A DNA stretch of 64,000 nucleotides from JAENVT01 sp963720775 (GTDB lineage Bacteria > Actinomycetota > Acidimicrobiia > Acidimicrobiales > Ilumatobacteraceae): positions 372,001 to 436,000 of the forward strand of contig CAVRGR010000001.1 in assembly GCA_963720775.1 (NCBI GenBank), read 5' to 3'. The translations under genes and the position numbers were made by a program. Below the pieces are notes generated by a model. It saw nothing but the letters and a program-made list of their open reading frames with translations. It had not been told where the DNA came from and made no database searches. The number at the start of each line of letters is the position of its first letter. Position 1 is the first letter of the stretch. Positions 35,851 to 43,639 of this stretch are shown here, piece after piece.

Positions 35851-36600
35851 TCAACGCGTGATGAACTGATCGATCAGCTCGGCCACCAGCTCCGGCGCTT
35901 CGATCGGGGTGAGGTGGCGCAAGCCGGGAAGGATCGTCGACCGGCCGCGTCGCAAGGCCGTTGCAAGGGAGACGGCCATGGCCGGCGTCGACCGCTGATC
36001 GTCACTGCCCGTCGCCACGAGCGTCGGCACGGTGATCTCGGCGACTTGTCGCGCCAGATCGGCGTCGGCCGTGGCGAACACTTCGTAGGCGTCAGCGTAC
36101 GCTCGCTCGTCGTTGCCGAGCAGACGGCGCCGCACCGCGGCTACCGCGTTCGGGTGGGCGGCGACGAACGCCGGAGTGAACCACCGCTGCAGAGCAGGCT
36201 CTACGGTCGTCGCGAACAGCCCGGCGCGTACTTCGGCAACGCGCTGGATGATCGCCTGTCGCTCGGCGTCGGTTCGATCGTTGACTGCGTTCAAGAGCAC
36301 CATCTTGCGAATCCGACCGGCGGTGCGCGAGTTCGCCAACCCCAGGGCGACCAGTGCACCCATGGAGAACCCGACGAGATCGATGTCGCTGTCCAGCACC
36401 TCGACGATGGCGTCGAGCTGGTCGACGAACGTGTCGAGGGTGTAGGGGCCGGGTGGCGTGCGGGCATTGCCGTGGCCGACCATGTCGTAGGCAACCGTTC
36501 GGCGGTCGGGGAGCGCTGCCATCACCGGCAACCACATCGTGTGATCGAGCCCGACGCCGTGGACCAACACGACCGGCACCGTTGCTGGCCTCGCCATCAC
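35851..36600 (-). CDS. Alpha/beta hydrolase
   Basis: 249 residues. VVLVHGVGLDHTMW holds the oxyanion-hole HG, LVGFSMGALVAL the nucleophile elbow Ser (GFSMG, near 99), and a late GLRHLTPIE the catalytic His. The size and cap region resemble 3-oxoadipate enol-lactonase-like hydrolases. Its start overlaps the LLM oxidoreductase stop by four bases, so the two are co-translated and perhaps act in sequence on the same compound (oxidation, then ring or ester opening). Confidence 0.82.
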   Translation of the reverse strand: MMARPATVPVVLVHGVGLDHTMWLPVMAALPDRRTVAYDMVGHGNARTPPGPYTLDTFVDQLDAIVEVLDSDIDLVGFSMGALVALGLANSRTAGRIRKMVLLNAVNDRTDAERQAIIQRVAEVRAGLFATTVEPALQRWFTPAFVAAHPNAVAAVRRRLLGNDERAYADAYEVFATADADLARQVAEITVPTLVATGSDDQRSTPAMAVSLATALRRGRSTILPGLRHLTPIEAPELVAELIDQFITR

Positions 36601-37637
36601 GATTGGGCGAACGCCGGCATCACCTCGTCGATGAACAGCTGCAGCGAACGTTTCTGATCCTCGATCGCCGCCCCGTAACTGGCGCAGTAGAGGAAGTCGA
36701 CGCCCAGCGCCTCGTATGCACGAAGCTTCTCGATCACCTCATCGGGGGTGCCGAACATCAAGTGCTCGCGCAGCGTCTCGGGTCGGTACTCGTCACGATG
36801 GGCCAGTTGTTGCAGGTCGATCCGTTCAGCGAAGCCGTTGTCGACCTCGCCGAGTTGCTTGAACAGGTTCTCGAACTGACCCGCCTGTCGCTGCACCGCG
36901 CCGATGTAGCGATCGGCATCGCTCTCGTCGGCCCACACCGCCGAGTAGCGCATCGCCGTCATCTTGGGCCTCGGCACTCCCGGCGCCTTGGCAAGTGCGT
37001 CCTCCATCCTTCCGGCGTACGCCTGCAACTCGGCGAAGGGCCGCATCAAGGGCCAGCACATGATGTTGCACCCGTTGGCCACCGCCCAGTCGTACGTGTC
37101 TGGGTCGCGGGCCGCCACCCATACGGGTGGGTGGGGCTGCTGCAACGGCTTCGGGCACGAGGTCGAGGTCGGGAAGGTCCAGCGATCGCCGTCGTGTGCG
37201 TAGTCGCCGGCCCACAGACCCTTCACCGCCGGGACAAGCTCGCGCAGTGCGGCGCCGGCGCCGGCAGAATCGAGACCGGGCACCATGCGGTCGAACTCGC
37301 GCTGGTACGCGCCGCGGCCGATACCGAGCTCCAGCCGACCGCCACTGAGCAGATCGAGCAGCGCCGCCTCGCCGGCGAGTCGGATCGGGTTCCAGTACGC
37401 GGCCACTGCAACCGCCGTGCCGAGCCGGATGCGTTCGGTGTGGGCGGCCCACCAGGCAAGCAGTTGGAAAGGCGCAGGAGCAATCGTCATCTCGATGGCG
37501 TGATGCTCCGCCGCCCACGCGGTGTCGAAGCCGGCTGAGTCGGCCAGCTGCACCATCTCCAGGACATGCTCGGCGACCGCGCCCATGTCGTCGGTCGGGT
37601 CCATTCGCTCCAAGTTGATGGCCAGGCTGAATCTCAT
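36597..37637 (-). CDS. LLM-class flavin-dependent oxidoreductase (luciferase-like)
   Basis: 346 residues from ATG 37637 (a GTG codon directly before it is also possible). The bacterial-luciferase-like barrel is recognised by TAWAAEHHAIEMTIAPAPF, the GRLELGIGRGAYQREFDRM phosphate loop and PPVWVAARDPDTY. These enzymes use FMNH2 or F420 with O2. No dedicated reductase is adjacent, though one of the flavin-reductase family is encoded at 6468. Transcribed ahead of the alpha/beta hydrolase and divergent from the DUF1989 gene. Confidence 0.85.
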   Translation of the reverse strand: MRFSLAINLERMDPTDDMGAVAEHVLEMVQLADSAGFDTAWAAEHHAIEMTIAPAPFQLLAWWAAHTERIRLGTAVAVAAYWNPIRLAGEAALLDLLSGGRLELGIGRGAYQREFDRMVPGLDSAGAGAALRELVPAVKGLWAGDYAHDGDRWTFPTSTSCPKPLQQPHPPVWVAARDPDTYDWAVANGCNIMCWPLMRPFAELQAYAGRMEDALAKAPGVPRPKMTAMRYSAVWADESDADRYIGAVQRQAGQFENLFKQLGEVDNGFAERIDLQQLAHRDEYRPETLREHLMFGTPDEVIEKLRAYEALGVDFLYCASYGAAIEDQKRSLQLFIDEVMPAFAQS

Positions 37638-37684
37638 CACGCTGTTCTACTTGGCGCGGCGACGCCATATGACATGCTGCCGAT

Positions 37685-38563
37685 GTGCCGCAAGCCTCCT
37701 ACGTCGCTTCCGTCGACAGCCCCCTCAACCCCGATCCGCAACTGATCCGCCGCCTGGCATCGGAACACCAGAATCGGCAGACGCTGAGTGACATCGTCGT
37801 GCCGGTGAGGTCAGGTCATGCCTTCGAGGTTCGTGCCGGCCAGATCGTGCGGTTCTCGACAGTCAACGGTCCACAAGTGGTCGATCTCAACCTGTGGTCG
37901 CGGCTCGACCCGAGAGAACGATTCTGGGCCAGCCGCACACGCCAGTTCTACGGAACGCATGTAACCACCGGGCATCGACTGTGGAGCAACCTGCCGTTCC
38001 TACGACCGATGGTCACGTTCATCGCCGACACCGTCGGCTACGGCCGTGACGACGACGACGCAGGCTGCCACGATCTGCTCGGAACGCGCTGTGACCCCTA
38101 TGTGAACCAGATGCTCAGCGGCGCGGCATACGACTTCCATTGTCATTCCAACCTCACCCGCGCGGTGGCACAGTTCGGTCTCACAGAGTTCGACGTACAC
38201 GACGTGATCAACCTGTTCCAGGTGACCGGACTGATGCCCGACGACAAGCGGTACTTCATGAAGAGCTGCCCGGCACGTCCCGGTGATTATGTCGAACTGC
38301 TTGCCGAGATCGATCTGTTGGCGGCAATCTCGCTGTGCCCCGGTGGCGATCTTGCCGTGCCGCTGTGGGGAGAGGGCTCCGACGCCGAACCGAACTGCAA
38401 CCCGTTGCGCGTGCAGGTCTTCGAACCTGATCCAGCAACGCTGAGCGGATGGAAGCCGGCCGAGCGGGTGCCTTACGGCGGGGCGACCGGGCTGCGCCAT
38501 GGATATGGCCCACCAGCGGACCCGCCGCCTCCGCTGACAGAACGCGTCCCGGTCACGGACTGA
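37685..38563 (+). CDS. DUF1989 (urea carboxylase-associated family) protein
   Basis: 292 residues. Family features are VRAGQIVRFSTVNGPQVVDLNLW, LLGTRCDPYVNQML with a conserved Cys, DFHCHSNLTRAV and EIDLLAAISLCPGGD. In other bacteria paired DUF1989 proteins form carboxyguanidine deiminase in guanidine breakdown; single copies also occur with aminomethyl and pyrimidine genes. Only one copy is here and no urea carboxylase or allophanate hydrolase is in the window. GTG 37685 lies 6 nt after CATGCT, so it is probably leaderless. Precise reaction unknown. Confidence 0.8.
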   Translation: MPQASYVASVDSPLNPDPQLIRRLASEHQNRQTLSDIVVPVRSGHAFEVRAGQIVRFSTVNGPQVVDLNLWSRLDPRERFWASRTRQFYGTHVTTGHRLWSNLPFLRPMVTFIADTVGYGRDDDDAGCHDLLGTRCDPYVNQMLSGAAYDFHCHSNLTRAVAQFGLTEFDVHDVINLFQVTGLMPDDKRYFMKSCPARPGDYVELLAEIDLLAAISLCPGGDLAVPLWGEGSDAEPNCNPLRVQVFEPDPATLSGWKPAERVPYGGATGLRHGYGPPADPPPPLTERVPVTD

Positions 38564-38576
38564 CTGAGCAGGCGAC

Positions 38577-39407
38577 ATGGGAGTGCTGCTGGGCGTTGTC
38601 GCGGGCATTTTGCTGGGCGTCAGCGACTTCACGGCAAGTCGCGCGTCGCGCACGATCAGCTCGGCGTCGGTGAGCCGCACCAATCTCGCCGTCTCCGGGC
38701 TGATCGCCCCGTTGCTCCTAGTGGTCAAGCCGGTCGAGTGGACGCTGCGCGACTTCGTGCTTTCGGTCCTGTCGGGCATCGTCTTGTCGGGCGGATTGGT
38801 GCTGCTGTATCGCGGCTATTCGGTGGCGCGGATGGGGATCGTCGCTCCTGTGGCGTCGGTGCTGCTCGCCGCGGTGCCCGTGTTGTACGACCTCGTCAAA
38901 GGACACACTCCGAGCACCGTCGCCGCGTGCGGCATGGTCCTGGGGCTTCTGGCGCTCGTCTTCACGACGTACGAACGAGGCGGCCTGGGGAGCACGAAGG
39001 TCGGTCTGCTGCTCGGCTTCGGAGCCGGCGTTCTGTTCGGTGTCGCGTTCACGCTCACGTCGCAGACGTCCGACGCAGCCGGGCTTTCGCCAGTGATGAT
39101 CCAGCGAATCTCCGGGTTGCTGTTCCTCGTGATGTTGCAACGTGTCGACAAAGCACCGTTCCTGGCGCTGCGTGCTCCGGCACGTCGCTGGGGGATCGGC
39201 TCCGGGTTGGCGGGTGGCGTCGCTCTCGGCGCGTTGAAGCTCGGCTACATCAAGGGTGCAGCCGGACCGGTCTCGGTTGCGGCCTCGCAGTTCGCCGCTG
39301 TGGGGGTGCTCTTGTCGGTGCTGTTCAACAAGGAGAGACTCAAGCCATGGCAGGCCATCGGCGTCGCCGCGAGCGGCGTCGGCGTCGCGTTGATGGCACT
39401 GGGCTAG
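38577..39407 (+). CDS. EamA-family (DMT) transporter
   Basis: 276 residues, ten predicted membrane helices in two five-helix EamA repeats (1-135 and 140-276). RMGIVAPVASVLLAAVPVLYDL and AAGPVSVAASQFAAVGVLLS are the repeat-specific segments near the ends of each half. Such proteins export or import metabolites such as amino acids. It begins 13 bp after the DUF1989 stop and is followed by the DHDPS-family gene, so it may move a substrate or product of this island. Confidence 0.85.
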   Translation: MGVLLGVVAGILLGVSDFTASRASRTISSASVSRTNLAVSGLIAPLLLVVKPVEWTLRDFVLSVLSGIVLSGGLVLLYRGYSVARMGIVAPVASVLLAAVPVLYDLVKGHTPSTVAACGMVLGLLALVFTTYERGGLGSTKVGLLLGFGAGVLFGVAFTLTSQTSDAAGLSPVMIQRISGLLFLVMLQRVDKAPFLALRAPARRWGIGSGLAGGVALGALKLGYIKGAAGPVSVAASQFAAVGVLLSVLFNKERLKPWQAIGVAASGVGVALMALG

Positions 39408-39434
39408 CCGGCGGGCCGGTGGTACCGTGAGCGC

Positions 39435-40337
39435 ATGAGCGACTTGAAACTCGAAGGTGTCTACGTACCCGTGGTCACTCCGTTCGACGCCGATGAAGGT
39501 CTCGATCTCTCCACGCTGACGAAGGTGATCGACTACTGCCTCGACGCCGGTGTCCGCGGTGTGGTCTCGTGCGGCACCACCGGCGAGTACTACGCGATGT
39601 CGTCCGACGAGCGGCAACGAGTGATGGCTCACACCCGCGATGTCGTCGGTGGCCGTGCCCATCTGGTTGCCGGGTGCAACGCCGGGTCGACGCGTGAAGC
39701 CATCCATCTTGCCGAGGCAGCAGTCGGTATGGGCTACGACGCCATCATGCTCGCCGCGCCACCCACGTCGTTGCCGACGCAGCGCGAGTTGGCCGCGCAC
39801 TACAGGGCGATTGCCGACGCCGTCGACCAACCAGTGGTGCTCTACAACTACCCGGCGCGAGCCGGTGTGGAGATCGGCTTCGACTGCCTCGACGCCGTCG
39901 CCGATCATCCCAACATCGTCGCCATCAAGGAATCAAGTGGTGACTTCTCCAGGTTCTTGCAGCTGCAACGACGCTACGCGGGTCGTCTCGACATCATGTG
40001 TGGCAGCGACGACCAGGCCGCCGACTACTTCTCGTGGGGCGTGCGTAGCTGGCTGGCGGGAACGGCCAACGTGCTACCTCGCCACCATGTCGTCATCATG
40101 AACACTGCCAACGCGGGAAATCACGCCGAGGCCATCGAGCAGTTCGCCGCCATCCTTCCGTGGATCCAGAACATGGAGAGCGGCTCGTACAACGCGAAGG
40201 CCAAGCTCGGTCTGGCCCATCTCGGCATCGACTGTGGCCCGGTGCGAGCGCCGTTGCTCGGCCTCACCGACGACGTCGCCGCCGAGCTCCTCAGTGTGCT
40301 CGACCAGGCCCTCGCCGCGCCATACGCCAAGAGCTGA
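39435..40337 (+). CDS. DHDPS-family aldolase/deaminase, candidate Delta1-pyrroline-4-hydroxy-2-carboxylate deaminase
   Basis: 300 residues, a complete class I aldolase barrel. GTTGE (47-51), Tyr139 in YNYPARAG and Schiff-base Lys165 in AIKESSGD are in place. The arginine that binds the second carboxylate in true dihydrodipicolinate synthases is not seen at the YNYPARAG loop in the usual form, and the next gene is a proline-racemase homologue. That arrangement is the one described for hydroxyproline degradation, where this family converts Delta1-pyrroline-4-hydroxy-2-carboxylate to alpha-ketoglutarate semialdehyde. TACCGT sits exactly 6 nt before ATG 39435. Confidence 0.78.
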   Translation: MSDLKLEGVYVPVVTPFDADEGLDLSTLTKVIDYCLDAGVRGVVSCGTTGEYYAMSSDERQRVMAHTRDVVGGRAHLVAGCNAGSTREAIHLAEAAVGMGYDAIMLAAPPTSLPTQRELAAHYRAIADAVDQPVVLYNYPARAGVEIGFDCLDAVADHPNIVAIKESSGDFSRFLQLQRRYAGRLDIMCGSDDQAADYFSWGVRSWLAGTANVLPRHHVVIMNTANAGNHAEAIEQFAAILPWIQNMESGSYNAKAKLGLAHLGIDCGPVRAPLLGLTDDVAAELLSVLDQALAAPYAKS

Positions 40338-40343
40338 GCAGCG

Positions 40344-41378
40344 ATGCGCTCGACGAGGTCGTACACCGCGGTCGAGGTCCACGCCGAGGGTGAGCAGGGC
40401 ACCTGCTACCTCGGCTCCGTGTTCGAGGTGCCGGGTGCGTCGATGCGCGACAAGTTGCGCTACATCAACGAGGTCGACGACTCGATCCGCAAGTTCCTGT
40501 GCTTCGAGCCCCGTGGGCGCCCACAGACCAGCGCCAACCTCGTCTTCCCATCGGTCGATCCTCGCGCCGACGCCGGGTTCATCATCTGCCAGGCGGATCG
40601 CGCCCATGCGATGAGCGGTTCGAACACGATCTGCGTGGTCACAGCGTTGCTGGAGACCGGCACGGTTCCGATGGTCGAACCGGAGACGTCGGTCGTCCTC
40701 GAGACGGCCGCCGGGCTCATCCACGTCACGGCCCACTGCCGCGACGGCAGATGCGAGCGAGTCACCTTCGACGGAGTGCCATCGTTCGTCGAGGCTCTCG
40801 ACGTTCCGCTCTACGTGCCGGGACTCGGCAACATCGTCGTCGACGTGGCTTACGGCGGCTGCTACTACGTCATGGTCGACCCCGCGCAGTTCGGCGTCAA
40901 ACTCGACCGCGGCAGCGCCCGGCAGGTCGTCGAGGCCGGCACGGCGATCTCAGTGGCGGCGCGCCAGTCGATCACCGTGCAGCACCCGGAGATCCCCGAG
41001 ATCGATTTCATCTCCTACGTGATGTTGATCGGTGACGACGATCCGAGCAACGGTTCGCTCCGCGGAGCAACCGTGTTGAGCGGACGTGTCGACCGTTCGC
41101 CGTGCGGCACGGGCAATTCCGCGCGACTGGCGATCATGGCGGCGCGAGGCGTCGCCGGGGTGGGGAGCCGCTTCGTGGCCCGTTCGTTGATCGACAGCGA
41201 GTTCATCGTCGAGATGATCGGCGAGACCACGGTTGGCGGCCGGCCGGCGGTGCTGCCACGAATATCCGGCAGGGGATGGGTGGTCGGAACACGAACGAGC
41301 TCCGTCGATCCCACGGATCCCTATCCACTCGGCTACGTGCTCAGCGACGTCTGGGGCGACGAGGTGGGCCGCGCCTAA
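40344..41378 (+). CDS. Proline racemase family: hydroxyproline epimerase or trans-3-hydroxyproline dehydratase
   Basis: 344 residues. The two catalytic positions are Ser91 (HAMSGSNT, where racemases have Cys) and Cys254 (RSPCGTGNSARL). Cys/Cys is usual for proline racemase and 4-hydroxyproline 2-epimerase, Cys/Thr for trans-3-hydroxyproline dehydratase. As I recall, Ser/Cys members have been described with epimerase and/or dehydratase activity, so the exact reaction is open. It starts 6 nt after the DHDPS-family stop and surely shares its transcript. The stop overlaps the stop of the convergent DAO enzyme by 4 nt. Confidence 0.82.
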   Translation: MRSTRSYTAVEVHAEGEQGTCYLGSVFEVPGASMRDKLRYINEVDDSIRKFLCFEPRGRPQTSANLVFPSVDPRADAGFIICQADRAHAMSGSNTICVVTALLETGTVPMVEPETSVVLETAAGLIHVTAHCRDGRCERVTFDGVPSFVEALDVPLYVPGLGNIVVDVAYGGCYYVMVDPAQFGVKLDRGSARQVVEAGTAISVAARQSITVQHPEIPEIDFISYVMLIGDDDPSNGSLRGATVLSGRVDRSPCGTGNSARLAIMAARGVAGVGSRFVARSLIDSEFIVEMIGETTVGGRPAVLPRISGRGWVVGTRTSSVDPTDPYPLGYVLSDVWGDEVGRA

Positions 41379-42625
41379 CGGCGCAGGGCGCCGCGATCCG
41401 GGTCGAAAGCGCTGATGTCGCTGGTTGTTCGCCCGGTCATGATCAGTTCGGCGATCGCCACGCCGCTGGGTGGAGCGAGCGTGAGGCCGAACATGCCGTG
41501 CCCGGCACCAACCACCACGTTTGTCCAGCGCTTCGGCCTGCCCATGAACGGGAGTCCATCTGCGCTCATCGGTCGCGAGCCGGCCCATGTGTCGAACCGG
41601 TTGTCCCAGTCGAGGTCGAGGAATGCCCGCATCGATTCCACTATCGCGTCGACACGGCGCCCGTCGAACGGAGGGTTGTCGCCGCCGAACTCCATCGTGC
41701 CGCCGACTCGAATGCGGTCACCGAATGGCGTGGCGACCGCATGGACCTCTTCGAAGATGACCGGTTGCTGCAGACCGGGCGATGTCGGCAGGCCCACGTT
41801 GTAGCCCTGGCCGGGGATGACCGCGAGGCGCAGATCGAACTGCTTGGCCAGCTGGCGCGAACCTGCGCCGGCGGTCAGCACGAACTCGTCGGCCTCGACA
41901 CTTGCTCCTCCGGGCACCACAAGGGATCGAACTCGATCGCCCGCCGACATGACCCTCGTGATCGGTGTGTGCTCCACGATTCGCACGTTTCGAGTCTTGA
42001 GGATGTCGATGACCGAGTCGACGTAGCGACGTGGATCGATCGCCCGGTCACCAGGCATGATCAAACCTGCACGCACGTGTTCCGTGACTGCCGGGGCCAA
42101 CCGGCGGATCTCATCGCCGTCGACGACGCGGTCGGGGACGCGGGCGCCGAACTCGACCATCGGCTGCAGTGCCTTGAAGTGGTGCTCGGCCTTGGCGACG
42201 TCGTGGTAGGGCACGAGCAACTCACGGCTCATCGTCACCGCCGCTCCCTGAACCGAGAGCCGTTCGATCACCTCGGCGCTGTTGTGGTTGAATCGTGCCA
42301 ACGCCGCCCGACCCGACTCGTACCTCGACGCGGTGCAGTTGCGGGCGAACGCCAACAGCCATGGCGCCATCTTCGGAACGGCCTTGGGGAGGATGCGCAA
42401 CGCTCGCGTGGGATCGCGCAGTGACCTGAGCGCGTTGCCGATTGCGCCGGGCGCTGGGAGCGGCTCGACGATCGCTGTGCACATGAACCCGGCGTTGCCG
42501 CGAGCTGCACCGCTACCGAGCGCGCCGCTGTCGATGACGGTGACTTCTGCGCCGGCCTCCGTGAGGAAGAGAGCCGACGACAAGCCGACGAGCCCGCCGC
42601 CGACGATCACCACCGACTTGCTCAC
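41375..42625 (-). CDS. D-amino acid dehydrogenase-like FAD enzyme, candidate D-hydroxyproline dehydrogenase
   Basis: 416 residues. Opens VVIVGGGLVGLSSALFLTEAG (5-25) and ends with GSRPMSADGLPFMGRPKRW and VVVGAGHGMFGLTLAPPSG, the DadA signature. DadA-type enzymes oxidise D-amino acids at the membrane face and pass electrons to quinones; in hydroxyproline pathways a relative oxidises cis-4-hydroxy-D-proline. GTG 42625 follows GGAGG by 6 nt and overlaps the upstream reductase stop. Neighbour enzymes for the steps before and after it are on the facing strand. Confidence 0.82.
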   Translation of the reverse strand: MSKSVVIVGGGLVGLSSALFLTEAGAEVTVIDSGALGSGAARGNAGFMCTAIVEPLPAPGAIGNALRSLRDPTRALRILPKAVPKMAPWLLAFARNCTASRYESGRAALARFNHNSAEVIERLSVQGAAVTMSRELLVPYHDVAKAEHHFKALQPMVEFGARVPDRVVDGDEIRRLAPAVTEHVRAGLIMPGDRAIDPRRYVDSVIDILKTRNVRIVEHTPITRVMSAGDRVRSLVVPGGASVEADEFVLTAGAGSRQLAKQFDLRLAVIPGQGYNVGLPTSPGLQQPVIFEEVHAVATPFGDRIRVGGTMEFGGDNPPFDGRRVDAIVESMRAFLDLDWDNRFDTWAGSRPMSADGLPFMGRPKRWTNVVVGAGHGMFGLTLAPPSGVAIAELIMTGRTTSDISAFDPDRGALRR

Positions 42626-43575
42626 GGTCCCTCCAGGATTCCGCTTGCAACAGCTGCACGCCTGGCGATCACCAGATCCTGTACGGCGAGCCCGACGCTC
42701 TTGAACAACGTCGTCTCGGCGTACGAGGTGCGCGTGACTCGCCCGCTGGCCAGGTCGCAGAGGTCGCCGGCGACCTGATCCCACGACCACACACCTTCCT
42801 CGACCGCCAGATGCAGATCGCCTGCCTCGGCCTTGGCGGCATCGAGATCGTCGACGACGACCGTCGACCCGGCGACGACGTCTGCGGAGACCTCGCGCAG
42901 GTCGAGGCGATACGAGCCCACCAGGTTGATGTGCGCGCCGCTGACCACGTCGGCGAGCCCGAACAGAGGAGCGTCGGCGCGCGTTGCGGCGCAGACGATG
43001 TCGCAAGCCGCTGCATCGGCATACGTACCCGCTTCCGCCGACTCGCCTTCCGCGACCAGTTCGTTGACCACTCGCGCAACGTGAGCTTCGGTGCGTCCGG
43101 CCACGACGATTCGATCGATGGCCGGCCGGACGATGCGCATTGCTCGCACGTGGGCAACCGCCTGAGGCCCTGTGCCGATGATGCCGAGCGAGTGGGCGTC
43201 GTGCCGGGCGAGGACATCAGTGGCGAGGGCGGAGATCATCGGGGTGCGCAACGTGGTGAGCGCAGCCCCGTCCAACAACGCAACGGGTTGACCGACGCGC
43301 ATGTCGAACAGCACGTACACGCCCTGGATGATCGGCAGACCTCGTGCCGGGTTTGCGGGCTGGATGCCGACCAGCTTCACGCCGGCCACGTCGCCCGCGG
43401 CCGCCGGCATCACCAGCAGCTCACCCCCTCCCGCAGTTGCGTGCACACGGTCCACATGGGTGGGCTTGGCAGCAAAGCAGTCGCGCAATGCATCGAGTGC
43501 GTCGGTGAGAGATACGACTCGAAACAGCTCGGCGGCGTCGATGTACGGCAAGTTGCTCTGCATCAGAGCGATCAT
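42622..43575 (-). CDS. Ornithine cyclodeaminase/mu-crystallin family, candidate Delta1-pyrroline-2-carboxylate reductase
   Basis: 317 residues. NAD-binding GIIGTGPQAVAHVRAM lies near 131-146, and the family GGGELLVMPAA and LDGAALTTLRTP segments precede it. In hydroxyproline gene sets a member of this family (LhpI) reduces Delta1-pyrroline-2-carboxylate, made by 3-hydroxyproline dehydratases, to L-proline. Ornithine cyclodeaminase and ketimine reductase are other options. Start is ATG 43575 or 43563; neither has a ribosome-binding site, and CATGAT lies 7 nt before 43563. Co-translated with the DadA-like gene (GTGA). Confidence 0.8.
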   Translation of the reverse strand: MIALMQSNLPYIDAAELFRVVSLTDALDALRDCFAAKPTHVDRVHATAGGGELLVMPAAAGDVAGVKLVGIQPANPARGLPIIQGVYVLFDMRVGQPVALLDGAALTTLRTPMISALATDVLARHDAHSLGIIGTGPQAVAHVRAMRIVRPAIDRIVVAGRTEAHVARVVNELVAEGESAEAGTYADAAACDIVCAATRADAPLFGLADVVSGAHINLVGSYRLDLREVSADVVAGSTVVVDDLDAAKAEAGDLHLAVEEGVWSWDQVAGDLCDLASGRVTRTSYAETTLFKSVGLAVQDLVIARRAAVASGILEGP

Positions 43576-43639
43576 GGCAGGCCAGCTACGGTTCGTGCAT
43601 GTCTGACGTTGCGCCCGCTGTCTCCGTCGTGTCTCACCG

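Noticed and set aside
39435..40337. Lysine-biosynthesis dihydrodipicolinate synthase
   Set aside because: Active-site Lys is present, but the gene sits with a proline-racemase homologue and amino-acid oxidases and not with dapB or other lysine genes; a catabolic deaminase is more likely.
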